Origin: Poecilobothrus nobilitatus
Taxonomy: Eukaryota; Arthropoda; Insecta; Diptera; Dolichopodidae
NCBI GenBank assembly: GCA_947095535.1
Contig: OX352773.1
Span: 37,035,398-37,099,397, forward strand
Length of the DNA stretch: 64,000 bases
Reading direction: 5' to 3'
Made by a program: the position numbers and the translations under genes. The notes below the pieces were generated by a model. The model was not told the origin of the DNA. It did no database searches and saw nothing but the letters and a program-made list of their open reading frames with translations. Shown here piece after piece: positions 12,480 to 25,100 of this stretch. Numbering within the stretch: position 1 is the stretch's first letter; the number at the start of each line of letters is the position of its first letter.

Positions 12480-13490
12480 AGGGATCAAAAATAGAAAATT
12501 CGCTATTTTTAGATACCTGCAACTTGGACATCTCTGCAAATTTGTCAAAAGTAAAATTTAAAAAATCTTTGGAAAAATTTGGTTATTGTGATCTGTCCGT
12601 GGTCCGTCCGTCTTTCCATGTCTCTACTTAGGAAACTTCTACACAGTTTAAGATGGAATAATATAATTTTAACATAGGTATTTATTTCATAGATAGGTTT
12701 TTAAAAAAAAATTAATGTTGCAGATTGTGTATATTGCAGATTCGTCTCAATATTATTTTAATCTGACAACACTCAATGACAAGCCTTTTTTTAACTTTAT
12801 AAATCAATATCAAAATTATACAACATTTTGCAATTTAATATTAAAATTTACTGTCATGAAAACTAAATTTTTGCAATATTTTTCTTCTTTAATATCTCCC
12901 GAAAGCCTTGAAATCTTGAAATTTTGAAGGATTCGATTTCTTTTAGAATAATCATAAGTTAATTTAGGAAATTTTTTTTGTACCACCTTCTCTTTAAGAA
13001 CTGTATTAGGAGTGACAAATATAAAGTTTAATATTTTTTATGTAACTGTAACTTACAATATTATGTACCTAGTATAAATTTTTTCAAATTAAAAGATAAA
13101 TATGAAAAACTCCATTATTATGGTTTCATATTATGTTTTAAAAAGTTTTCTTAATTTATTATAAAGGTTTTCCTTAAAACTGAAGTAAGTGGTAAAGTTT
13201 TCAAAATTTTTCTTACATATAAAATTTAAAGAAAACTTAGAAATGCAAAGTGCATGTTACAATTTTTAACTGTGTTTAATGTTTTTTTTGAATAATGCTC
13301 TCGTTTAAAAAGCTGTGGTTTACATTTTACCTTCTTTTAATTATTTAGAGTTTATTTAAAATTGAAAGAAGTGCATCTTAATTTTTCATAATATGATATT
13401 TAATGAAAAATTCAAATTTTGAAGCATAAAAATTTAGTACAATCCATATGTTTTTATTGTCTTTTTGAAATTGTGCGCCTTTTTTAGAAA
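12480..13490 (+). repeat. Dispersed repeat R2, copy 1
   Basis: It shares ordered blocks with 52010-52530 and 57600-58385: a GTCCGT-rich stretch (12594-12612), AACTTCTACA, TTAATGTTGCAG, TTTATAAATCAATATCAAAATTATA (12796 onward), TTGTACCACCTTCTCTTTAAGA (about 12978) and, far right, TTTTTGAAATTGTGCGCC (about 13463). No protein family is recognisable and no terminal repeats were found. The open frame at 12715-12927 is inside the repeat and not supported as a gene. Confidence 0.6.
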
Positions 13491-15621
13491 TGATTTTTTT
13501 TTTTTTTTCTATTGACAGACGGTTTAAATAAATTTTAACTTAGTAATTGGCTATATAACGAAAGATTTAAATCTTGAATTGTATTACTTGTAATACAATA
13601 GACATGCTTATTTCGATTCAAAAATTAAAATTTACGGTATTCATTCTTTGTTTTTTTACACACTTTGCAAATTCTATGAAAGGATTCCTTTATATAATGA
13701 TATTGTAGTTACTAGTATTTTAAAATGATTAAAGAACAATTAATTTATACTCGATTTCATGAATGAATTTCATAATATTTTAAAAATTTTTTCCAGTATT
13801 ATTTCATAGTTTATCCTTTAAAATGAACTTCGAACAACATTAAATAGAATATATCAATATTTAGACTAAGACAATATTATAAGAATATCAATATTTTCAA
13901 TCACTTTCTCAAAAAAAAAAAAAAAAGTTGGATTAATGTATTTTAATTACATTAAAAGATTTTATATTGACAGAAGTAGTTATCAATTTTTTAAAAGCTT
14001 TTTTATTTAATTTTAAATTTTCATTTACTTTCCTTTTTTACTCGAATAATTTTCAGTCCGTTTTTTTTTCCTTTTGCTTTTGTTTTTCCTTTAAGTAAAA
14101 GTGGAACAATAGGAAATAAAGATTTTCAATTTCAATTCTTTTGTTTTTGGTTTCTTTTTATACTATTTAATTTTTTTTTTTTTTGTTTTTTTATTTAATC
14201 AACGTCATTTATTTTAAATGTCATTGTCATTTTAACTCCGCTCAAAAGCAGTTTTTATTTTTTATATTCTTTAATAAAAACATGCCAATTTCTTCTCAAT
14301 TCATTTCTTCTTATTTAAAATTCTCACAATTTCAATGACTAGAATAAAAAATTAAAAAAATGGATAACTATTCATCAAATAAAAAAAAAAAAGGATACAA
14401 ACAATATGATGATATAATAGTATAAGTAACTTTTGAAATGCAATCCATTTATTTTTTTTTTTTTCTTCCAAGTTCTTTACTTTTCGCTTTTTTTTTTTTT
14501 TTTATTTAAATAAAAATTCTCAACTCTTAGTTGAAATTCAAAAAAACCAAAAAAAAAAAAAATGTGAAAAACAAGAGAAAAAGAAAATCTCAAAAGTAAA
14601 TGAGTGAATAATTGAAGTGAGAACAGAATATTATGGTAATTGTAACTAATTTGATTGCATGGATTTCACATTGCAAACTATGTACAAAAATAACAACAAA
14701 AACAAATAAAAGAAAAAATAAACTAAATTTGAAGTAAATATATTACTCGGTTTTATTTAAATACAATTTTATTTTATATTAAAATATGACTAATATGATC
14801 ACAAAAGTTTAAATTAGTTTTATAAAGCGTTAGGTATTTCCGTTTCCGATTTTCATAAAATTTTATAAAATGGTACTTAAAAAATAATTTCTGTTCGGAT
14901 CTCAGTTTACAGAAACCATAGTTATGACGACAAGCCACATTGAAAATTTTTGAATAAAGCTGTAAAACTGTAAGGTATATTTCAATAGTTAGTAGATAGC
15001 TTAAATAAAAATTAAGAATTATGTATGCTTTATTATATATATAGAATATCGCCTTCCTATACTTATAAATTCTATACCTATGATATATATTATAATTATA
15101 GGAAGGCAGTAAAAAAGAAACATTTATTGATGTTATTTCATTTAGATGTTTTTAAAAGAATTTTAAACGAAGTAAATTTCTCCATAAAAAATGTACAAAA
15201 AACATTTGCCATAAACTCATTTTACTGTAGTAGTACTTAATAAGAACAAAAAAAAAAATTAAAGTTGTGCTAAGACATGGTATATATGCACTTGATGAAT
15301 ATAATATATAGAGTAACTAAGTAAAGGAACGAAAGTATAATATTTTGTTTCTTTTTTTAATAAATTTTACTAAAGTTTCCATTTTCCTCTTTTTTTTATT
15401 TATTCCTCTTTTGCATATCATAAAATATTCAATTATTTTTTTTATTTTTTTCGTTTGCATTCAATTCAAGTCGCATACCACAATACAAAAACGAAAGGAT
15501 ATTACATTATATTTATTCATTTGATTGTATATATATAAATATGCTATGTAAATTTTATTATATTAAATAATATTACACAAATACTTAATATATATAATAT
15601 TATAATATATGAAAATATATC

Positions 15622-15658
<37 letters not shown>
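15622..15658. repeat. (AT)n microsatellite
   Basis: An almost pure AT run, broken by one G. Overlapping open frames of alternating I/Y on both strands here are artefacts of the repeat. Confidence 0.95.
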
Positions 15659-17330
15659 TATATACAATCCAATTGAACAATATCTTACCACTTTAAGATG
15701 TTTTTTAACGAAAGGATGTTTTTTTTTTGCAAGTATTCTGGTACTTTGTATTCTTGTCAAAAAAGAAAAAGGGTTACTTGGCGGTAAGAAGGAAATTGTG
15801 TCCCTATTAACTGACTGAAGATATTTAAAAAAAAAGAAAAAGAGAAACGAAACGAAACGAGTAAATACATAGAGATGACGTCTAACAGTAAATAATTACA
15901 TAGTACAAAGTAAGCAAATTTATGTATTTGAGTGGTTGTAAAAAAAGAAAAATAAGTGGTTATGAATTGTAATCAAATAACGATGATGATATTGATAATG
16001 ATGAAATATACTCTCAAGGACGTATCAAATTGAAGTCAATACTGATAAAAATTATGCCAAGAGGAGTACTATTACATTTTTTTATTATTTTTCGTGAGTT
16101 GATTACAGAAGAATTCCTTATTTTTGTTTCAAGGAAAAAAATAAAAAAAAAAAAATTTAACTTGACACCTGATTTGAATTCCTTAATTAATGAGCTTTAA
16201 GGTTGGGTCAATATTATTTTTTTTTATGGATTTTATTTCATTTGTGAATATATTTTGATATAACAATAGTGTGGATTTCGTAGAGACTTTTGAAAATATC
16301 TGGCCTCAATAATTATTTTACAAATCTATCATAAATAGAAAGAAATATAAGACCACGAAAAAATCGTCGATAAAATTGATCCCATTTAATAACCTACGGA
16401 AAGATCTGCGAGAAATTCTGAATTTTAATATGTAAAATCTGAAATCTGAATATCTGTGATCTGAAACTTAAAAAAACAAAAAATACCACAAAAATTGGTT
16501 TTCAAATTAAATACCATTTTAAAATAATTCAATCCTATTAAAAAATTAAATATACCTTTAACTTATAATTCACATTAACTTTTGAAAATGGTTCTATTTA
16601 TTGAGTATTGTAATTTTGTTCTATGAGACTTGTTAAATGAGAACATAATTTTTTTTTTCTATACCCACCCTAATTTAAAATAATAAACCATTTAATATTA
16701 AAGATACACATCTTAATTTTCTTCCAACAAAAAAAAAAAAAAACAAAACACTTCCCTCTAACACCATAAAAAAAAAGAACAGCAATACAAAAAGTGGCCA
16801 AAAAATAAAAAAAATTCAAATATTTTTTCGCAAAAAAATGATACTCATTTTTGTTTAATTGGCCCATACATTCTGATCTAACACAATTTTTAGAGAAACA
16901 AAAGAGAAAAAAAAATTAACAATGAACGGAAGTCACTATAAATTATGTTAGTTAGTCCATGACATGACAACGATATCACTTTCAACTTCCTTTCCATATT
17001 CACTTTCTTGTGTTCTTTTTTGTTGTTTTGTTTTTAATTAGAGCACGGCCTGAAATATATTAATAAATAAAAATATCTAACAAGTACCAATGATTTCAAT
17101 GACACTGAATCCTCCCACAACTTCATTTTAACATCATAAAAACTCATTCCACCCACAACTACACATTTTACCGTTAAAAAAAAATTATTTCTTCAATAAC
17201 AAATTTTTCAACATCGTAACTCTGAACCAACAATAACAAAAAAAAAAAAGACACAAATAATAAACATTATTATTTATCGTACATTATACATACCTACTAA
17301 CATTCATGTTTACTTACATTAATAATGAGA

Positions 17331-17365
17331 AACGGAAACGGTAACGGTAACGGTAATGATAATGG
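17331..17365. repeat. (GGTAAC)n-like short tandem repeat
   Basis: The six-base unit AACGGT or AACGGA recurs about five times and degrades to AATGAT and AATGG. It is not an insect telomere motif (TTAGG). Confidence 0.85.
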
Positions 17366-18721
17366 TTAAATATAATTTTCATTAAAGATTACAAAAAAAA
17401 AAAAAAAATAAATAAATAAGAATTAAAGGTAAAGTATGCAAAGTATGTATAACCAGAAAAACTGCGTTAGAATAAATAAATAAACAAAAAACAAAAAGAA
17501 CAAATTTTTATACACAGTCATATAGATATATACATATACATAATAAGATATACATATACATATTTATATTTTAACGTTATAAATATATGAAAGTCTTTTG
17601 TTAATGACAATGTCATTGTAAGGAATTAAATATATTACGTACTTATAATCCTTCTAATGTTATCCCTTTAAATCCTTTTGTATATATTTTTATAATGTTA
17701 AGTGAACATTTATACACACTTTTATATGTACATATATCCATATTAAACATAAACCTATATAATAAAAATATAATATAAAATCTATTATGTACATTAATAT
17801 TTAATCTAATTGTGAAGAACATAAAAAAAAAAAAATAAACAAAAAGGATGCCGTTTAATGAGGTTTGGTGTAAGGCTGCTATAACATTAACTGACGAAAA
17901 ATTAAAAATTTGTTAGACATGACGACAATTTTTTTGTTTTTAACTTCAATTTTTGGTTTTTTTTTTATGTTTCTTTTTTCGTTTTAAATATAATAAATAA
18001 TAGATGCTGGCGTTGGATTTTGGAAAAAACGTTTTGTTCTGTACCTACAAGGTTTTTGTTTTTCTATTTCTTTCATAAATAAAACCACCATATTGAGACA
18101 TTTTTTATTTTTAGAATAAAATCAAGTAATAAATAAAAACAAAAAAAGTCAAAGATAAAAATAAAAGGTTAAAAGTATCTAATTTTTTAAACTGGTACAC
18201 ATATACATGTACATATTTTGTATTTATAACGATTATTGGTGAATTAATTTAGATACTCTATTGTGATTTAGACATAATAATATTATTTATAAACCATATT
18301 TTTTTAATTAGACAAATGATAATATAATTGATTAAAACTGGCATCTACTCTAAATTCAAATTAAATATTACTATAATATTTCTTCATAACTAATAATTTT
18401 AAAATTAGTTTATAACACTATTAATTGGTAGATACTAGGAATATAATAAAGAGCATTTCCTTAGATATTTAAATAACACACGAACTAGGTAATTCCGAAA
18501 TTCTGAAATTTTCATAAAAAGCAATTTTCTGTTTTAGAACATACTTGACAAAGTGGGATACAGGTATATAAATTGCCTTAAATCAAAACATCAGAAAAAC
18601 AAAAAAAAATCGCACAAAAAAGGGTAATATCCTTTTCCAGAAGTTTTTATAACACTAATGACAGAAAAACTTCCACTTGTTATATAGAAAAAGTGCTAAA
18701 ATATACGGTTTTTCAACTATA

Positions 18722-18847
18722 GACGACTTCGCATCAACCAGGTTTAACCAGTTCCGCCCCAATTTTCGAAAGCGACTTTTGTATGACTGTAAAACCCGGC
18801 TGAATAACCCAATGATTCAGCAATTTAAAACTTTATTGTACACCTGA
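18722..18847 (+). pseudogene. Short coding-like fragment, possible retroelement 3' end
   Basis: About 41 codons read openly to a TGA at 18845 and give a basic peptide (RPNFRKRLLYDCKTRLNNP). The stretch has clearly higher G+C than its surroundings. It is followed at 18905-18920 by ACATAACATAACAT, the sort of short tandem tail found after some non-LTR retrotransposons. I recognise no domain. The idea of a LINE relic is inference from composition and tail only. Confidence 0.2.
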
Positions 18848-18969
18848 TCTAGTTCTTCTAGTAATCATGTAACCCCGAGTCAAAAAGGGGTCCTTAAGTA
18901 CTTATACAACATAACATAACATATTTTTTTTTTTTGGACGATTATATTACTAAACTTAGGAGGGTTTTC

Positions 18970-19100
18970 ATTTTATATTTGGACAAAAAATAGTATTAGT
19001 AAAAATTATCCAAATATTTTTGAAAAAGGAACGACGAGGGAAAAAACAAAATAAAAAGAAAGTTTTGTTTTTTCCCTCGTCGTTAGTCCAAATATAAAAT
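18970..19100. repeat. Perfect 22-bp hairpin with offset outer arms
   Basis: The inner arms 19030-19051 and 19063-19084 are perfect reverse complements (they start AACGACGAGGG and end CCCTCGTCGTT), separated by 11 bases. The outer arms 18970-18984 (ATTTTATATTTGGAC) and 19086-19100 are also perfect, but 45 extra bases lie between the arms on the left and one base on the right. It may be a deleted or decayed fold-back element; no other copy was seen in the window. Confidence 0.85.
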
Positions 19101-21700
19101 TTCCTTAATTAGCCCAAATCATAATTTTTGATATTCAGTCGTTTTGATTTTAGGCGACTATATACATATTATAGCCGACAGTGCCACTATTCATTTTATT
19201 CTACTGAAATTTAAAAAAAATGCCTCAATATTAAAGTTAAATTTCGAAATGGAAAACTGTTTAATTTCTTGTAAGAACATCTATTTCACAAAAATAAAAC
19301 AAAAATAGATATTATCCGACTATTTTAATTAATCTTAACATTCAAATCCTGTCCGTCTCTGCTTTTCTTGTTTTGATTGTTTTTCTCACTCATTCTAACA
19401 TTTAGCATTTTCAGTAGAATATTAGCAATTAAAGAATAAAAAACGAACAAATTAAATAAAAATAAAAATAAAACAATATGAAGAACAAAAGTAACTACTA
19501 GTAGAATACATCACGATTAGAAAGAAAAAGAAATAAAACCAAAGAATAATAAAATACAGAATAAACAAAATGAAAGGTAAAAGGTACCAAAAAACTACCT
19601 AAACTACTTACATACCTAACGTAAATTCCTTATTGAATCACATAAAAAAGCAACAAAAAAAAAGAAAAAGAATAAAGAGAATGGGAACAAGAACGAGAAA
19701 AAAAGAAAAACTAAAAAACCTAAACAAAAAGAAACATGAAAACGGAAAGAAAAGTTAATGACATGAATCAGGCCAGGAATTCTCTATATATTATGACAAT
19801 TATATGATAATAATACAAAATAAAAACTATCATACACATTTCAATGTTATAAATATAAATGTAAACATTGTGAAGTACATACTTATTATTATTGAGAAGG
19901 GGATGAAGGAAACTGCCATTTGGCCAGGATTAAAATAAAAGGATAAAAACTATTTATATTAGAATGATTCTAAAAAGAAGGGAATCATTTTCATTTTTTT
20001 ATATGTATTTGTTTTTTATTTTTTTTTTTATTTAATTAATTTTTGTTTTATTTTTTATTATGAATAACGGAAAGATTGTTGCGAATTGTTACAAAACAAC
20101 AAAAAGAATAACGGTACGAAACAAAAAAAAAAAACAAAACAATAAAAAACAAAATGTCACCCATTATTTGTATTTCAGAATAATATTATTATTATAAAGG
20201 TTATGATGCTCTACTGTTACGGTAATTACAATTAATAACAAGGAAGGAAAAAAAATGAAATGAAAATAACAATTATTTTTTGTCTCTTTCTTCATTTTAT
20301 GTCTTTTTTTTGTTTTCAGTTTTATTATTATTATACTTTTAAGAGGAAAAAGAAAAAAAAAAAACATTACAAAAATACATTAGTAATTACATATTTGTTT
20401 ATATCATATATATATAAAATTATATCTCTACGTATGTAGATATGTCTAACTGTGTGTAAGTAATTTGTAAACATAATATAATATTATTATAATATTATGA
20501 AAAAAATGTATTCGCTCTATAAATATAAAACTCATATTCTGTCTTAACTTACGAATAAAAATTATAAGGCAAATGAAGCTTCATTGCTGTAAAAGGCCAT
20601 AAGAATTTCTTATTTGAAATACTTAAACTAAAAATTTAATAGAAAGATTATAGATTATATCTAACTGGAATTACCAGCCTCTACATAACCTAAAAAAAAA
20701 GAAAACAAAAGTTGGAAAACAGATTATTTTTTCATTCGGATTTTTCTAGCTACAAAATTTCTAACAACTTTACCTGTGGCTTACTTCAAGGAAAATTTCC
20801 CTTCCGATTGACACATCCATTAACAATATTCTCATACACCATGTTAATCTTAAAAAAACCTAAATGTCAATTTCTATGACAGTAAGAAAAACATTTTTAA
20901 CGATACTACAGTATTATAATACTTATTTTTTTTTTTCTTTTTTTATTACCTATCATATAAAATTCATGTTCCATATACGTTATATTATAGTACATACATC
21001 CAATTTTTTGACACATTTATGCACATATCTAGAAACATTAATTTTATTATTACAATATTATATTAGGTAAAATACAAGCACTGTATAACATAAAATAACT
21101 GTAAAATGTTTAGAATCTATTAAAAATATACCCAATAATAAAAAAGGAAATTTTCACTGCTTGACTTTCTCGTACAGGTACGAATATTTAAAGTGAGTAT
21201 GACAAAGAAGAATTTGTTTAAGTATATTGCTGAAGCTATATTGCTATATTGTTTAAGTATATTAAGGCCATTGTACACATTACGAAGAATTAGAAAATTA
21301 TGAAGATAAGTTTAAGATTAATATTATAATTAAAAATTAATTCAGTGTCTTATGTTGCTTTTAACTGTAATTAAACTGTTTTTAACGGTTTTCGCTTTTT
21401 ATGGTCAATAAAGTGTAGAATCTTTTTTGGATTTTTCAAAAAGAAAAATAACTATAATTATAAATATAAAAATAAATAATTATTATACACTTTACCATTA
21501 ATCCCAAATATCTGGTCGTGTGCATATTTTTTCAATTATTTTAATATTTTCTAATTTTAAAACTATAATTTTATTTAAACTACAGTTACTAGTTTTTTTT
21601 TTATCCTAAAGGAGGTGGAAATTTTCCAAAGACACCAAGAATTGCCTTGATAATATCAGATTTTTACGGACTAAACATATCTATCCCTCTTTAGCCAGTA
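19101..21700. other. Intron spacer
   Basis: AT-rich, K/N-coding low-complexity DNA. CGTACAG|GTACGA after a pyrimidine-rich tract at 21151-21177 is a weak recursive-splice candidate. Confidence 0.55.
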
Positions 21701-21958
21701 TAATGGGATAAAATCATCGATGCAGTACAAATAGTTGCAGTATATTGGCTATAGAGAGTAGGGATAGGAGGGAACAGGACAAGGACGCAGAAACATTGAA
21801 TTGGGAGTGGTAGTGTAAGGGAACAATGAATCCGCCTAATATTATATTACTATTTTGCTATCAATGACTATAGCTATCAACAGTTACATCATGCAGAAGT
21901 ATATAACACATAACACTTTTTTATTTGACATAAACAAAGATAGCTCCACTGTTGCAGC

Positions 21959-21991
<33 letters not shown>

Positions 21992-22110
21992 CAATTATGC
22001 GATATACATTATTACGATATAAAATTACTACATATTTTTGTTTTTATATGACCTGACCGGGATTTGAACTGAAGACCCTCCGTCAGAAACCAGAATCAGT
22101 TTGCAACTAA
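21701..22110 (-). repeat. Dispersed repeat R1, copy 2 (old SINE-like)
   Basis: This matches 2012-2460 in the same block order, including GCTCCACTGTTGCAGCTATTATTA followed by a longer TTA run (21959-21991) and ACATTATTACGATATA. The minus strand carries CAGTTCAAATCCCGGTCAGG (about 22048-22067), a good Pol III B-box and T-arm-like sequence. The orientation would therefore be minus, with the head at the right. The TTA run differs in length between copies, as expected for a microsatellite carried by the element. Confidence 0.65.
21959..21991. repeat. (TTA)n microsatellite inside R1 copy 2
   Basis: Eleven TTA-type units; the corresponding run in R1 copy 1 (2338-2358) is shorter. Confidence 0.95.
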
Positions 22111-25100
22111 TATGTTCATTCAATCAATGTACATTTGATTGATAAACTGCTCCTGAAATGCAGCCAGAGAGTAGAGAAGCAGTTTAAAAAAAAATTTTTT
22201 TTTGTTTGTAAAATGCGTTCTATATTAACATTTTGCAAAGTTTTGTTTTTAGGCTTTTCTTTGCAGCTATAAAACAACCTCAAGTTAAGTTTTATTAACC
22301 TACGACAGGTTTATCTTTATGTTTTAAATACATATGCAAAATTAATATTCAAGCGAATTGCACTTAGATATGATAACGGTAAACAAATAAATTTACCATT
22401 GTAATAGATATTGTAACAATTTTCGCAATTTTCCGCAGTCTTAACCAGATATCATGTTCACTAAAAGATACCAGACCCACTCGAAAACTTAATAATATAA
22501 TCTCGAGAGCATATCTAATGATTACAATACTTTACTTAATATTCATATAAAAAAAAAGAAAAGAAAAGGGAAACTAATATTTATTGAATTTCCTATAATA
22601 ATTATTATAATTATTTGTGATTATCATATTTAGAAAATACATCCAACAATTTGTTTATCTCATACTCTCTGACCCACTTTTTGAACGATATGCTATACAG
22701 GCACGACAGTAAAGCAATAACGATAATAATGAATCTACGAAATATAAATTTTCTTTCTATAATCTAATTTGTTGATCTGATGTTGAATTCCTGGTTTTAA
22801 TTCTAGAAAAAAAAAATGAAAAATAAAAAATTTCTGGTAATATGTCATTAAATTACACTTTGTTGTTGTTTTTTGTTCCTATTATTGTTTAATATGACAC
22901 AATTATAGAAATATAAAAGTTTCATACTAGTTCTCTAAAGAATGAAAATATATATATATATATAATAATATAAATATATAATGGATGAGATATAAAACAG
23001 GATATCCTTGTTTATATTATATTTGTTCACTTGTTTGTTCATTGTTGAGTATAGGGCTACCAGAAGATTAAATACAAAAAAAAAATAAAATAAAATAAAT
23101 TAAAAACATTTTCATGTTTGGTTGAAATTTATTTTATGATATTTCATGTGAATGTTGTAAATATATACTTGTATATATATATACGTGTGTTAATGTTTAA
23201 GAATGACAATTTTTAATTGTTATATGATAATAATTTTTATACTTGCATATCATTAGGAGTTTTATTTATTTATTTATTTTTGTTTTTTTTATTGTTATAT
23301 TATTAAGAAAAATTTTTATATTCACTTGTTACATTTATTTTCAATTATGTTGTTATATTTTCAACGTTGATTTTATTATTGTTGTTAATTATGTTCAGTG
23401 CATTTATGCATTTAATAATAAAATTTTATTTCTTTTTAACGTGAGGATGTGAAAAGATGACAGTAGAAGTTTCAAAACAAAAAAAGAAAACTTAATTTAA
23501 GTTTTTTTAATTTATACCATCATAAAAAAAAAATTTTAATACTTATGAAAAATTGTGAATTTTCAAGCAAAACAAAAAATAACCTGTTTGAAAAGAAGAA
23601 AAAATCAAATTAAATTTTTTTTTTTTTGAAACATAGAGATAACTGGTAATTAAGGCACCGAATATTACCAACAATTCGAAACCTGATCTATTTACAGAAA
23701 GTTATATGTTTCTCAACTTTTCATTATAGGTTTTCCCTGTCAAATTGGACTTTGAATTTAACCGTTTAACAAAACAGGCTTTCAGTTTGCTACTCGAAAC
23801 TAATTCGTTTCGATTTCGATTTGCATCTATTAAATTCTGCTCAGATGCATAGCTATTAGATACGAATGAATGAATAATATTAAATTGTACTCAATATTTT
23901 CTCAATTTAAAAAAGCCAAATAACAGGATTTTTTTATACCTTTATAAATCAATAATTTAAAAAATGAAAAGTTGAAAAAAAAAAAGAATATTTAAACATT
24001 ATACTTTTACATAGTAGGTATAAAAAAATTGTAATCTAATTTAACTAACTTACTTTAATCATAAAACTAACATAATTATAATCTTATAAAACTAACAAAT
24101 TTACAAATTTAGCTTAGTCTTTTTTTTATAATGTACTTAAATACCATTATATAATTTCTTATCGTTTTGTCTTTATTTGGTGTACACATTATTACATATT
24201 TCATATTATATCAGTTGATGTTGCCTGGATTATATTCAATTTTTTTTCAAGTAAATTACTATACATAAATAATAATATATGAATTAAAATTTTGGTTTTG
24301 AATATAACCATTTTTATCTAAAAAGATGATGTGCTCAGAAGCTATGAAACTAATGAAAAAAGTCTTTTTAATATACTATCTACTCATTATGGCAAAATAT
24401 TTTCATATAAAAAATTTTATCGACTGATTTGCAGCTTTCTTGAAAACTCTTTTTCACTTTTCTTCAAACTTAAGTATGTTTTTCTAGCTTACGCTAATGT
24501 TGCACCATAAAATGTGTATATGATATACAAAATTTTACTTTATTAATGTCTCGGAGCATATTATTTTATTTCTATTAATAACTGAATAACTCTGAGTCTG
24601 TTAATAACTTTATTTTATTTATTTATTTAAATTTTAATATTACAAAGAAAAAAAAAAAAAAGACTTAAGTAATACTAGTATTACCCTCGGCTACATATAG
24701 GCCATTAACTTTACTATATTATTTAAATTTATCACTTTTCAACACATTGCATACTTATAGGATTTCTTTTTTACATTGTTAATATGTATAGGATAGGTAT
24801 AATAAGTTTTATTTTTTATTTTTTTTATATTTGCTATAACAAATAAATTATATTTACTGAGATAAAATTATTTTGCAATATTATAACATTTGATTGTTTT
24901 ATTTTTATCGTTTATATTTATTATATTTATTTTTATCTGTGCTTAAGTACAAACACATAAGATATAAAATATAATTATATACAAATATATTATATTTTAT
25001 TGCATTATTATAATATTAATTTTTCTCCTAATATTAAGAATTTTCATTAAAAATGAATTGAAAATATAATAATATTATTTTGTATTGAATTCAATAGATA

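Larger units (their letters stand above)
13491..18721. other. Intron spacer
   Basis: Poly-T/poly-A tracts, the AT and GGTAAC microsatellites listed separately, and a small hairpin TTGTATTAC/GTAATACAA at 13579-13598. No gene seen. Confidence 0.6.

Noticed and set aside
17331..17365. Possible telomeric or regulatory hexamer array
   Set aside because: Too short, degenerate and of a unit not known from insect telomeres; kept as a microsatellite only.
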